DNA of 14,109 nt from Phycisphaeraceae bacterium. GTDB lineage: Bacteria > Planctomycetota > Phycisphaerae > Phycisphaerales > Phycisphaeraceae. Under the pieces are notes generated by a model. The model saw only the letters and a list, made by a program, of their open reading frames with translations. It did not search any database and was not told where the DNA came from. A program made the translations under genes and the position numbers. Of the stretch, positions 1 to 7,035 are shown piece after piece. Numbering within the stretch: position 1 is the stretch's first letter; the number at the start of each line of letters is the position of its first letter. The DNA lies in NCBI GenBank assembly GCA_003551485.1, contig PUMS01000339.1, forward strand, positions 1 through 14,109, given 5' to 3'.

Positions 1-1
1 G

Positions 2-22
2 CCCTCTCCCGGAGGGAGAGGG
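2..22. repeat. REP-like palindrome, window-start copy
   Basis: Perfect 9-bp inverted repeat, CCCTCTCCC (2-10), triloop GGA, GGGAGAGGG (14-22). It lies downstream of the aldo/keto reductase stop codon. The same palindrome recurs at 14070-14090 and, with a 7-bp core, at 5264-5280. The window edge cuts any further extension. The rest of 1-90 shows no gene. Confidence 0.8.
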
Positions 23-90
23 AGCAAGAGGCATCCCGCGGCATGTGTCACGCAGCCAGTGGCACCCAACGGCCCGGCGGTTTGTCGCTG

Positions 91-1032
91 TCAGCTTTCG
101 GTCAGCTCGCGGGCTTGCTCGAGGTCGGCATCGTCGAGCAGGCGCTCGCCCGCGGCGGCGTTGGCCTGGGCCTGTTGCGAGGACTTGGCGCCGGGGATGG
201 CCACCGTCACCGCCGGGTGCGACAGGACGAACCGCAGCGCCGCCTGCGCCAGGGTCTGGCCCGGCTTCTCGAGGAAGCGCAGCTTCTCGACGGTGGCAAG
301 CTGGGCGAGGAACCTTTCCCGACCCGCGCCCTCGTTCCACTTCTGGCGCACCGAGTCGGTGAACTGCGTGTTCGCATCGAACTTGCCCGCGAGCAGGCCC
401 TGGGCCAGCGGGCCGCGGATGATCGTGGCCACCTCGTGCTGCTGGCACCAGGGCAGCAGGTCCGTCTCGGGCTTGCGGTTGAGCAGGCTGTAGTCGAGCT
501 GCACCGCCGCGAGCCGGCCGTCGCGGTTGAAGGCCTCGCACGGCTCGACGCTGCCGGTCGAGATGGCCGTTGCGCGAATCTTGCCCTTGCGAAGCAGCCG
601 GTCGAAGGCCTCGAGGAACACCTCGGTCTGCTCGGGTGAGGGGTTGCCGATGTGGCACTGATAGAGGTCGATGCTGTCGGTGCGGAGCCGGTGCAGCGAG
701 GCATCGCAGCACAGCTCCACGTGCAGGGGGTCGGTAAACGGCAGGGGGTGTCCGCCGCGGCGGGCGAAGTTGCCCACCTTTGTGGCCAGGACCACCTTCT
801 GCCGCAGCTTCTGGCGGTGCATCAGGTCGCCGATGATTTCTTCGGACAGGCCGGGCGGCTCGCCGTAGGCATCGGCGGTGTCGATGAAGTTCATCCCCGC
901 CTCGACCGCCGCGCGAAGCGCCCCTTCCGCCGCCTCGCGCTCGACCGGCCCCCACTGCCCGCCAATGCCCCACGCGCCGAAGCCGATCACCCCGACCTGC
1001 CAACCTGTCTTGGGAAACGATCGCTGCAACAT
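91..1032 (-). CDS. Aldo/keto reductase family oxidoreductase
   Basis: 313-residue protein of the aldo/keto reductase superfamily: TIM-barrel, NAD(P)H-dependent carbonyl reductases of the cytoplasm. The expected catalytic tetrad is visible: D51 in FIDTAD, Y56 in DAYG, K85 in ATKVG and H127 in YQCHIG. Near the C-terminus, VAIPGAKSSQQAQANAAA resembles the cofactor-phosphate-binding loop and following helix. Length is normal for the family and closest in style to the YajO/general stress protein 69 type. The ATG at 1032 is preceded by GGAG with a 9-base spacer, which supports this start. It is divergent from the DUF445 gene and stands alone on its strand. The substrate cannot be read from sequence. 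No clear promoter was seen in the 271-base divergent gap (1033-1303). Confidence 0.93.
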   Translation of the reverse strand: MLQRSFPKTGWQVGVIGFGAWGIGGQWGPVEREAAEGALRAAVEAGMNFIDTADAYGEPPGLSEEIIGDLMHRQKLRQKVVLATKVGNFARRGGHPLPFTDPLHVELCCDASLHRLRTDSIDLYQCHIGNPSPEQTEVFLEAFDRLLRKGKIRATAISTGSVEPCEAFNRDGRLAAVQLDYSLLNRKPETDLLPWCQQHEVATIIRGPLAQGLLAGKFDANTQFTDSVRQKWNEGAGRERFLAQLATVEKLRFLEKPGQTLAQAALRFVLSHPAVTVAIPGAKSSQQAQANAAAGERLLDDADLEQARELTES

Positions 1033-1303
1033 GATGCGGTACTCCTTGAAACGGCAACCGACCAGAGCCTAACGGATCGCAGCGGCGAGCGAAAGCACAA
1101 CGTCTGCCAATGGCTTCATATCAGCCAGTGCCCGCGGCGTGGGTCACATGCGCTGATGGACAAGCCGCCAGAAGCACCATGCGCCCCCCGGCTGACCGGC
1201 CGCCACCTGCGCGGACCCCATCGCCCGCCTCCGCCCGGTCGCACGGGGTATGCTGGTGCGGCAGGAGCGGGAGCGGGGTGTGGGGGGCAATGGAGGTCGT
1301 TTC

Positions 1304-2608
1304 ATGACGCCGGCAGAGCTTGCAACGTTGATCGGGAAGATTCGCGAGGGAGGCGATGCCCACACGCGGCGGTGGACCATCGCACAGGCGGGCTGCATCA
1401 TCGCGATATGGGTCACGGTGGGTGCGGTGGCGGTAGCCATTGCCCTGGCCGCCTCGGGCGTGCTGGCCGAGGGTGTGCCCGCGTGGCTGCGGGTGGTGTT
1501 CACCATCCTGCTGGCGGCGAGTGTGGGCTATGCCACCAACTACGTGGCCATCCAGATGCTCTTCAACCCGCTGGATCCGGGCCAGCGGCACTGGCTGCGG
1601 CGGCTGACGCTGGGCCTGTGGCGCCAGGGCCTGATCCCGCAGCGGCGCCAGCGCCTGGCTGAGAACATCGGCTCGCTGGTGAGCAGGGAGCTTTTCACCT
1701 CCGCAGCACTGGTCGATGAGATCGCCGTGCTGTTGGACCGGGCGCTGGATGAGCCCCACGTGCGCGAGCACATCCGCCTCGAACTTGAGCCGATACTGCG
1801 ACAGGCCCTGCCCGACATCATCGACCGGCTCACCCCCGAGGTGACCGACCTGATCAGCGAGGCCGTGGCCGAGGGGCTCAACCGCGAGAGCCTGCTCGAG
1901 ATCGTCGAGCACGTGCTGGCGCCGTGGCTGCAGCATCCGAGCAACCTCGAACTGCTCGCCGACCGGCTCGTGGCCTTCATGCAGGGCCACGTGCCGTGGC
2001 TGATCCAGCAGATGGAGGACTATGTCGAGGCCCAGCGCGGCGAGGGTTTGCTTAAGCGGATGGCCATCGGTTTCGCCCAGTGGAGCCGGTTGATCGACTG
2101 GGACCAGGTCCGGTATGAAATCCACAGCCGCCTTTCGAGCCGTCAGACGCGGCGGGAGCTGATGGACTACCTTGCGGGCGTGGCCGAGCGGCTCAAGCGC
2201 ACGCTTCCGGCCGATGAGGACCTCGGCGCCATCATCACGCAGGCACGCACCCGCGGCCGGTCATTCATCCGCGAGGCGGTGCAACGCTTTCTCAAGCGCG
2301 AACTGCCAAGGGCGATCAACAGGCTGTTGGATGCCGATGCGTTGTGGCAGTGGCTGCAGGATGAGGGCATCACGCTGTTGAAGCGCCAGCTCCTGCCGTG
2401 GGTCCGACGCCACGGCGAGGAGGTCTTCGCCCGGCACGTGGATGTGGGCCGCCGCGTCAGCAGCGCCGTCGAGCAGATGGACGTGGCCGAGGTCAACGAA
2501 CACGTCAACCGCATCGCCGCCGAGCAGCTCGGCGCCATTCAGGTGTTGGGCTTCGCCCTGGGCCTGGCCGGCGGGATGCTGATCGTGATGCTGAACGTGG
2601 GGGGGTAG
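1304..2608 (+). CDS. DUF445 family membrane protein
   Basis: 434-residue protein of the DUF445 family (YheB/YjiN-like), whose function is not established. The N-terminal part has a hydrophobic segment at about residues 30-55 and a second at about 62-78. These are followed by the family's conserved block GYATNYVAIQMLFNPL and, after it, GLIPQRRQRLAENIG. The middle is long, charged and helical, and a third hydrophobic segment lies at the extreme C-terminus (about 412-432) after VNEHVNRIAAEQLG, another family hallmark. The frame stays open upstream to 1250, but I chose the ATG at 1304 because GGAGG sits 7 bases before it and the extra 18 residues (Gly/Arg-rich) look non-coding. It reads toward galK, 264 bases away, with a stem-loop just after its stop, so it is probably a separate unit. 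Confidence 0.9.
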   Translation: MTPAELATLIGKIREGGDAHTRRWTIAQAGCIIAIWVTVGAVAVAIALAASGVLAEGVPAWLRVVFTILLAASVGYATNYVAIQMLFNPLDPGQRHWLRRLTLGLWRQGLIPQRRQRLAENIGSLVSRELFTSAALVDEIAVLLDRALDEPHVREHIRLELEPILRQALPDIIDRLTPEVTDLISEAVAEGLNRESLLEIVEHVLAPWLQHPSNLELLADRLVAFMQGHVPWLIQQMEDYVEAQRGEGLLKRMAIGFAQWSRLIDWDQVRYEIHSRLSSRQTRRELMDYLAGVAERLKRTLPADEDLGAIITQARTRGRSFIREAVQRFLKRELPRAINRLLDADALWQWLQDEGITLLKRQLLPWVRRHGEEVFARHVDVGRRVSSAVEQMDVAEVNEHVNRIAAEQLGAIQVLGFALGLAGGMLIVMLNVGG

Positions 2609-2663
2609 GCCGGTGGCGATGGCGGCCCGGCTGGGGGAGGGTGGGCATCCGCTGCCACCGGCC
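2608..2663 (+). other. Large stem-loop after the DUF445 gene
   Basis: A perfect 10-bp inverted repeat, GGCCGGTGGC (2608-2617) and GCCACCGGCC (2654-2663), is separated by 36 bases and begins on the last base of the DUF445 stop codon. It could stabilise or help end the transcript. No T-tract follows, so it is not a standard intrinsic terminator. Confidence 0.35.
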
Positions 2664-2741
2664 GCCTGACAGCCCCTGCCCCCCGGCGTGCGTCATTTAC
2701 CTTGGCGGGCCGGCCGTCCGTGCCGCGGGTTGAAGGGGGCG

Positions 2742-2771
2742 TTGTTGCTTTCGGCGGGGCGCGGGTATGAT
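2742..2771 (+). promoter_or_regulatory. Possible housekeeping-type promoter for galK
   Basis: TTGTTG (2742-2747) and TATGAT (2766-2771) are spaced 18 bases apart about 100 bases upstream of galK. The -10 box matches the sigma-70 consensus at five of six positions; the -35 box is weak. In such GC-rich DNA the TATGAT stands out, but assignment rests on sequence alone. Confidence 0.4.
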
Positions 2772-2821
2772 CCGCGGCTACCTTCGGGGACGTGGCCGGG
2801 CGGTAGCGGGGCCGGGAAGCG

Positions 2822-2837
2822 GGGGCTGCCCCTTTTT
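2822..2837 (+). other. Short GC stem plus T5 in the galK leader
   Basis: GGGG, loop CTG, CCCC, then TTTTT (2833-2837). This small terminator-like structure lies between the predicted promoter and the galK start, where it could pause or attenuate transcription. The 4-bp stem is short, so function is uncertain. Confidence 0.25.
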
Positions 2838-2872
2838 GCGGGGCCGGGGGCCGGGGGGTGGAGTGTCTGGTG

Positions 2873-4066
2873 ATGGGTGTGAGGACGATACCACAGGTTC
2901 AGTTCAGCAAGGCGATCGAGTTGTTTACCCGTCACTTCGGCCGCGCGCCCACGCACGCGGCGGCAGCGCCGGGGCGGGTGAACCTGATCGGTGAGCACGT
3001 GGACTACAACGATGGCTTCGTGCTGCCGATGGCGATCGAACGTCAGACGTTGATCGTGGCGGCCCCACGGTCCGACGGCCGGCCCACGGCCAGCGTCATC
3101 AGCGACGGCCAGCCCCAGCCGGCCGAATTCAGCACCGAGCAGCTCACCCCGCCGAAGCAGCCATCCTGGAGCGACTACGTGCGCGGCGTGGTGGCCGGCT
3201 TCCACGAACTGGGCCACCGCGTGGGCGGGTTCCAGGCGGCGGTGGTCTCGGATGTGCCGGTGGGCGGCGGGCTGTCGTCCAGCGCTGCGCTGGAGGTGGC
3301 CACGGCGACGCTGCTGGAGGCGCTGCTGGGTGCGCGGCTGGAGCCGGTCGAGAAGGCGCTGTTGTGCCAGCGGGCCGAGCATCACTACGCCCGCGTGCCC
3401 TGCGGGATCATGGACCAGTTCATCGCCACCATGGGCCGGGCCGAGCACGCCCTCCTGCTGGATTGCCGGTCGCTGCAATCGCGGCACGTGCCCATGATTG
3501 ACCCGGACGTCACCGTGCTGATCTGCAACACCAACCGCAAGCACGAACTGACCGGCGGCGAGTATGCCCAGCGCCGTGCCCAGTGCGAGGCCGCAGCGCG
3601 CGAGCTCGGCGTCGGTTCGCTGCGCGACGTCGACGTCAAGGCAGTGATCGAAGCCAAGCCGCGACTCGAGTCGGCCATCTTCCGCCGCGCCTACCACGTG
3701 GTCAGCGAGATCGAGCGCACCCCGCGTGCGGCGGCGCTTCTGGAGGGCGGCGATTACGAGGGATTCGGCCGCCTGATGTTCGACAGCCACACCACACTGC
3801 GCGATGCCTTCGAAGTCAGCACCGAGGAGCTGGACCTGCTGGTCGAGCTCGCTCGCGAGCGTGTGGGTGAAGGGGGCGTGTACGGGGCGCGGATGACCGG
3901 TGCCGGCTTCGGCGGCTGCACCGTCACGCTGGTGCGCAGGCAGAAGGCGGCCGCGGTCGAACGGTTTCTATACACCGAGTATCTCCAGCGCACGGGCATC
4001 GAGCCGAGCCTCTTCGCCACGCGGCCGGCCGAAGGCGCCCGGGTGCTCGAGCTGACCGGATCGTGA
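2873..4066 (+). CDS. galK: Galactokinase
   Basis: 397-residue GHMP-family kinase, predicted to phosphorylate galactose to galactose-1-phosphate with ATP at the entry to the Leloir pathway (cytoplasm). All three family motifs are present: the galactokinase signature GRVNLIGEHVDYNDGFVLP at about residues 34-52 (the usual EHTDYN reads EHVDYN), the ATP-binding GGGLSSSAA at about 131-139, and the C-terminal MTGAGFGGC loop. CGIMDQF carries the expected catalytic aspartate, D181. Start choice: the frame is open from a GTG at 2858, but the ATG at 2873 has GGAG with a 9-base spacer and puts the signature at the usual distance from the N-terminus. The aminotransferase gene follows within a few bases, suggesting one transcript. 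No galT, galE or transporter lies in the window. A related sugar-1-kinase specificity such as GalNAc cannot be excluded. Confidence 0.94.
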   Translation: MGVRTIPQVQFSKAIELFTRHFGRAPTHAAAAPGRVNLIGEHVDYNDGFVLPMAIERQTLIVAAPRSDGRPTASVISDGQPQPAEFSTEQLTPPKQPSWSDYVRGVVAGFHELGHRVGGFQAAVVSDVPVGGGLSSSAALEVATATLLEALLGARLEPVEKALLCQRAEHHYARVPCGIMDQFIATMGRAEHALLLDCRSLQSRHVPMIDPDVTVLICNTNRKHELTGGEYAQRRAQCEAAARELGVGSLRDVDVKAVIEAKPRLESAIFRRAYHVVSEIERTPRAAALLEGGDYEGFGRLMFDSHTTLRDAFEVSTEELDLLVELARERVGEGGVYGARMTGAGFGGCTVTLVRRQKAAAVERFLYTEYLQRTGIEPSLFATRPAEGARVLELTGS

Positions 4067-4069
4067 TGG

Positions 4070-5017
4070 GTGCCGCCCTTGTCCTGCCCTTCGCCCCCTC
4101 CACCGCCGCCGCCACCCTCCCCGGATGCCCATGCGCCCGATCCATCGCCGGGGGCCGATGTTAGTCTGGTGTATCTCAATGGCCGCTTCCTGCCGCGCTC
4201 CGAGGCGAGGCTGGACGTCGAGGACCGCGGCGCGCTCTTTGCCGATGGCGTCTACGAGGTGCTGCGCGCCTACGGGAGCCGGCTTTACCTGGCCGATGAG
4301 CATCTGGCGCGGCTGAAGCGCAGCCTCGCCGCGCTGCACATCCAAACCACCGCCGAGGTCGATCGCCTCATCGAGATCACCGCCGAACTGCTCGATCGCG
4401 ATGCGCGGCCGGAGGCACAGGTCTACTGGCAGGTCACCCGCGGCGCCGCCCCGCGTGCCCGTGGCTTTCCAGAAAACCCCCGTCCCACCGTGCTGGTGCT
4501 GAGTTGGCCCATCGAGCCGCTGGCCGCGCACGAGCAACACCTGGCCGGTGTGCGGGCCATCCTCCAGCCTGACCGCCGCTGGGGCCGCTGCTGGATCAAG
4601 TCACTGATGCTGCTGGACAACGTCCTGGCCGCTCAGGCCGCGGCCGAAGCCGGCGCCGATGAGGCCATCTACCATCGCGATGGCATCGTCACCGAGGGCA
4701 GCGCCACCAACGTCCTGATCGCCCATCGCGGCCGGCTGATCACGCGGCCGGCCGATGAGGCGATCCTGGCGGGCATCACCCGCGCCCGCGTTCTGGAACT
4801 GGCCGTGGAAGCGGGCCTGCCCGTCGAGCAGCGCCCGTTCGACACCGGCGAACTGGCCGGGGCCGATGAAGTCATGCTCACCGGCACCAGCACCAACGTT
4901 GCGGCGGTGACCCACCTGGACAACCGCCCCATCGCCGACGGCCACCCCGGCCCCATGGCCAGACAACTGCACGCCGCCCTCATCGCCGACATCCTGCGCT
5001 ACTGCGGCCTGGCGTGA
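4070..5017 (+). CDS. Class IV aminotransferase, D-alanine aminotransferase-like
   Basis: Fold-type IV PLP enzyme most like bacterial D-amino acid aminotransferases, which interconvert D-alanine/2-oxoglutarate and pyruvate/D-glutamate and feed peptidoglycan precursors. Conserved features, numbered from 4070: EDRGALFADGVYEV at 51-64, QVTRGAAPRARGFPEN at 121-136, the PLP lysine K177 in CWIKSLMLLDNVLA, and the glutamate E209 in VTEGSATNV. The Bacillus enzyme holds the substrate carboxylate with Tyr, Arg and His; here Tyr62 and Arg129 are kept, but the His position reads Arg131. The start is unclear. The frame opens at a GTG at 4070, four bases past the galK stop, but the first 33 codons encode a Pro-rich, low-complexity stretch absent from the family and have more A/T at third positions. 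The conserved protein starts near the GTG at 4169 (282 residues, the usual length). No good ribosome site was seen for either. A branched-chain or 4-amino-4-deoxychorismate relative is less likely. Confidence 0.88.
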   Translation: MPPLSCPSPPPPPPPPSPDAHAPDPSPGADVSLVYLNGRFLPRSEARLDVEDRGALFADGVYEVLRAYGSRLYLADEHLARLKRSLAALHIQTTAEVDRLIEITAELLDRDARPEAQVYWQVTRGAAPRARGFPENPRPTVLVLSWPIEPLAAHEQHLAGVRAILQPDRRWGRCWIKSLMLLDNVLAAQAAAEAGADEAIYHRDGIVTEGSATNVLIAHRGRLITRPADEAILAGITRARVLELAVEAGLPVEQRPFDTGELAGADEVMLTGTSTNVAAVTHLDNRPIADGHPGPMARQLHAALIADILRYCGLA

Positions 5018-5165
5018 CCACCTTTGCGTGCCCATGACCCATCCTGTTTCGCATCGCTCCGCTGAGAATCCGGCTCACTGCGGCACGATGGGCGGCGTCC
5101 ATCGGCGCAGCGCGTGATTGGCGGGTTGCGGTGTGGGTCCGCATGCGGCTGACGGCACAGCCGTG

Positions 5166-5186
5166 CGGCCGGTGATCAGCCGGCCG
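5166..5186 (+). terminator. Weak terminator-like hairpin after the aminotransferase
   Basis: CGGCCGG, 7-base loop TGATCAG, CCGGCCG, then TTTC on the plus strand: a perfect 7-bp GC stem with a short T-run, about 150 bases downstream of the aminotransferase stop. The T-run is too short for a confident intrinsic terminator. Confidence 0.3.
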
Positions 5187-5256
5187 TTTCAGGGCAGTGC
5201 CTCGTGAGGCTGGCGCCACACCTACGAGGATGAGCCCCCGAATTGCGGCTGCCTCT

Positions 5257-5286
5257 GACTCCCCTCTCCCGGAGGGAGAGTGAGTC
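5257..5286. repeat. REP-like palindrome after flagellin
   Basis: GACTC (5257-5261) and CTCTCCC (5264-5270), loop GGA, then GGGAGAG (5274-5280) and GAGTC (5282-5286). This makes a 12-bp stem with a small internal asymmetry. It lies 37 bases past the flagellin stop, between convergent genes, where it may also protect or end the flagellin mRNA. Confidence 0.75.
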
Positions 5287-5322
5287 GGATTCTCAGTGCA
5301 GCGGCGAACGCGGCGGCGGCGC

Positions 5323-6834
5323 TCAGCTCAGCAGCGAGAGCACGCTCTGGGCGCTGCTGTTGGCCATGGCCAGGGTCGAGGTCCCGGCGTTGACCAGGAT
5401 CTGGGATCGCGTGAGCTGGGAGGTCTCGGCGGCGAAGTCGGTGTCGCGGATGTTCGACTCGGCGCTGGTCAGGTTCTCCAGGGCGATCTGCTGGCTGCGG
5501 ATGGTCGTATCCAGCGTGTTTCGCTCGAAGGCGCCCAGCCGGCCGCGCATGACCGAGATCTGGTCCACGGCCTTCTCGAGGATGGCCGATGCCTTGGCGG
5601 CCTGCTCGTCGGCGTCGGCCCCGCTCTTGACCAGGGCGTTGTCGCCGCCGGTGCGGATCGAGCTGAGAAAGCCGCGCCTGCTGTCGCCCAGCCGGCTGGC
5701 GGCCACCGACTGGATCGAGAAGCTCGCCTGCTGCTGCACGTTCACCGACTGGCCGATCTGGTACTTGGCCCCGCCGCCGGTGATGCGGAAGTTGGTCGCC
5801 GGCGGGTCGGACGGGTCGAAGGCCTCGAGCCCGGCGAACCCCTCCTGAAGCGTCATGTCCACGCCGAGCATGGTCGAGTGCATGCTGATGTCCAGGCCGT
5901 TGCCCAGCGCCAGGTGGCCGTTGACCAGGGCCAGCACATCCTGGCCCCGGGCGCGGACGGCGGTGTTGTCCGGGTCGAGCTGCTGGTTGTCGTCGAAGGC
6001 GTAGGTGGTGAAGTCGGCATCGCCGCTTCGCCGCTGAACGCTGACGAAGGCCTCGGAGCCGAACTCGGTGCTGTAGAGGCGGATGCCCTCGGCCGGTGAG
6101 GTGTCGGGCCAGGTGTCATCGTGGGCCTCGGCGGCCACGCCCGTGGCGTCGCGCACGGCGTTGATGGCATCCATCACCTGCTGGCGGGTCATGCCGGCCT
6201 TGAGGTTGAACACCTCGACCCCCTCCCGGCCCTGCACTTCGATGGTCACATCCTCGCTGACCGTGGTGCCGTCGATATAGAGGCCCGCCCGGGCCGCCGG
6301 CTCGACGACATCGACGGTGACCGGCACCTCGGGCGCCCCGGCGAAGTTGGCCGCGCGCACCGCGACATCGGAGATGTCGGATGATTGGACATCCGAGAGG
6401 ATGTAGTCCAGCGAGCCGTTGAGCAGCTTCAGCCCGGCGAAGCTGGTGGTGTTGGAGATGCGCGTGATCGAGTCGATGGCCGAGTCGATCTGAAGCTGGT
6501 TGGCGGCGACCTCATCCTTGGAGAAGGCGCCGGTGTTGGCCGCCTCGACCACCAGGGCCTGCATGTCGATCAGCAGCCTCGAGATCTCATCGAGGGCGCC
6601 CTCGGCGGTGGCGATGACGTTGCTGGCCCGCTCGGCGTTGTCGATGGCCTGCCCGACGCCGCGGATTTCGCTTCGCAGCCGTTCGGACACGATCAGGCCG
6701 GCGGGGTCATCGGCCCCGCGGTTGATGGCCAGCCCCGTGCTGAGGCGCTGGAGGCTGACGGCCATGTCGTTGTTGGACCGCGCCAGGTTGTTCTGGGCGA
6801 TCATCGAGGCGACGTTGGTGTTGATTCGGCTCAT
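5323..6834 (-). CDS. fliC: Flagellin, filament subunit
   Basis: 503-residue flagellin, exported by the flagellar type III system and polymerised into the filament. The N-terminal D0/D1 helices are typical: SRINTNVASMIAQNNLARS, then SLQRLSTGLAINRGADDPAG at about 28-47. So is the C-terminal coil, with LGAFERNTL at about 433-441 and an ending in NAGTSTLAMANSSAQSVLSL. The middle (about 165-380) is variable; residues 186-270 look like a flagellin-IN module (VTIEVQGREGVEVFNLKAGM followed by RQQVMDAINAVRDATG). There is no signal peptide, as expected. The start has a perfect AAGGAGG six bases upstream, itself held in a hairpin loop (see 6835-6854). csrA ends 201 bases upstream and fliW precedes it. 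No clear sigma-28, sigma-54 or sigma-70 promoter was found in that gap, so it may be cotranscribed with csrA or use an unrecognised promoter. Confidence 0.96.
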   Translation of the reverse strand: MSRINTNVASMIAQNNLARSNNDMAVSLQRLSTGLAINRGADDPAGLIVSERLRSEIRGVGQAIDNAERASNVIATAEGALDEISRLLIDMQALVVEAANTGAFSKDEVAANQLQIDSAIDSITRISNTTSFAGLKLLNGSLDYILSDVQSSDISDVAVRAANFAGAPEVPVTVDVVEPAARAGLYIDGTTVSEDVTIEVQGREGVEVFNLKAGMTRQQVMDAINAVRDATGVAAEAHDDTWPDTSPAEGIRLYSTEFGSEAFVSVQRRSGDADFTTYAFDDNQQLDPDNTAVRARGQDVLALVNGHLALGNGLDISMHSTMLGVDMTLQEGFAGLEAFDPSDPPATNFRITGGGAKYQIGQSVNVQQQASFSIQSVAASRLGDSRRGFLSSIRTGGDNALVKSGADADEQAAKASAILEKAVDQISVMRGRLGAFERNTLDTTIRSQQIALENLTSAESNIRDTDFAAETSQLTRSQILVNAGTSTLAMANSSAQSVLSLLS

Positions 6835-6854
6835 GACAATCCTCCTTGATTGTC
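6835..6854 (-). promoter_or_regulatory. Predicted CsrA-binding hairpin on the flagellin Shine-Dalgarno
   Basis: On the minus strand the bases just before the flagellin ATG read GACAATC, AAGGAG, GATTGTC: a perfect 7-bp stem with the Shine-Dalgarno in a six-base loop. CsrA/RsmA recognises GGA, ideally within CARGGA in a hexaloop, and the loop region reads CAAGGA. Bound CsrA here would block the ribosome, as known for B. subtilis hag. csrA and its antagonist fliW lie immediately upstream, which supports the call. Confidence 0.75.
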
Positions 6855-6867
6855 CGGTGGCATCCGG
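6854..6867 (-). promoter_or_regulatory. Second possible CsrA site upstream in the flagellin leader
   Basis: On the minus strand CCGG, ATGCCA, CCGG forms a 4-bp stem with a six-base loop directly next to the Shine-Dalgarno hairpin. GGA triplets occur at its loop edge and at its junction with the first hairpin. With the two in the Shine-Dalgarno this makes four GGA in under 30 bases. Paired sites would suit a CsrA dimer bridging them. Confidence 0.4.
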
Positions 6868-7035
6868 CGCGGCCGGCCCATCTGCGGGCCCGGACGCTTT
6901 GCTGACCGGTGGCCGGGAATGGCGGGGATTTTCCAGAGGGTTGGGGGGAGTCCGGTTCTTCCGGGGTCGGGGGACCAGGGGCTCCTGGTGAATCCGGGGT
7001 CGGTTGTGTTTCGCGACCGTGCCGGGTGGCGGCGG

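Larger units (their letters stand above)
5063..5295. repeat. REPIN/BIME-like inverted repeat pair
   Basis: TGAGAATCCGGCTCACT at 5063-5079 is matched in inverted orientation at 5279-5295, 16 of 17 bases. The right arm directly abuts the REP-like palindrome. The core GAATCCGGCTC also occurs at 14050-14060, again beside a copy of the palindrome, which shows the two motifs travel together. A pair of REP units in opposite orientation is the layout of REPIN/BIME elements; a small MITE with terminal inverted repeats is the alternative. No target-site duplication was recognised. Confidence 0.5.
5018..5322. other. Convergent intergenic region with palindromes, no gene
   Basis: This 305-base gap separates the 3' ends of the aminotransferase (plus) and flagellin (minus). 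I see no credible gene. It holds an inverted pair of the 17-base motif (5063-5079 and 5279-5295), several small stems (for example 5146-5163 and 5166-5186) and the REP-like hairpin at 5257-5286. It probably serves to end transcription from both sides and has accumulated repeats. Confidence 0.6.

Noticed and set aside
2735..2750. Sigma-54-like -12 element (TTGCTT) upstream of galK
   Set aside because: GG is correctly spaced, but the rest of the -24 element (AGGGGG) does not match TGGCAC, so a sigma-70-type site is a better reading.
2693..3790. Open frame of 365 codons on the minus strand opposite galK
   Set aside because: galK has all GHMP motifs on the plus strand; the antisense translation shows no family features and is a composition artefact.
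5296..6099. Plus-strand open frame opposite flagellin
   Set aside because: It is antisense to an unmistakable flagellin, with a Gly/Val/Ala/Arg-rich translation and no motifs.
6960..7003. 11-base direct repeat (TCCGGGGTCGG) flanking a 6-bp hairpin between csrA and flagellin
   Set aside because: It is short, GC-biased and lacks a T-tract. I could not tell it from chance, though it may weakly attenuate read-through from csrA.
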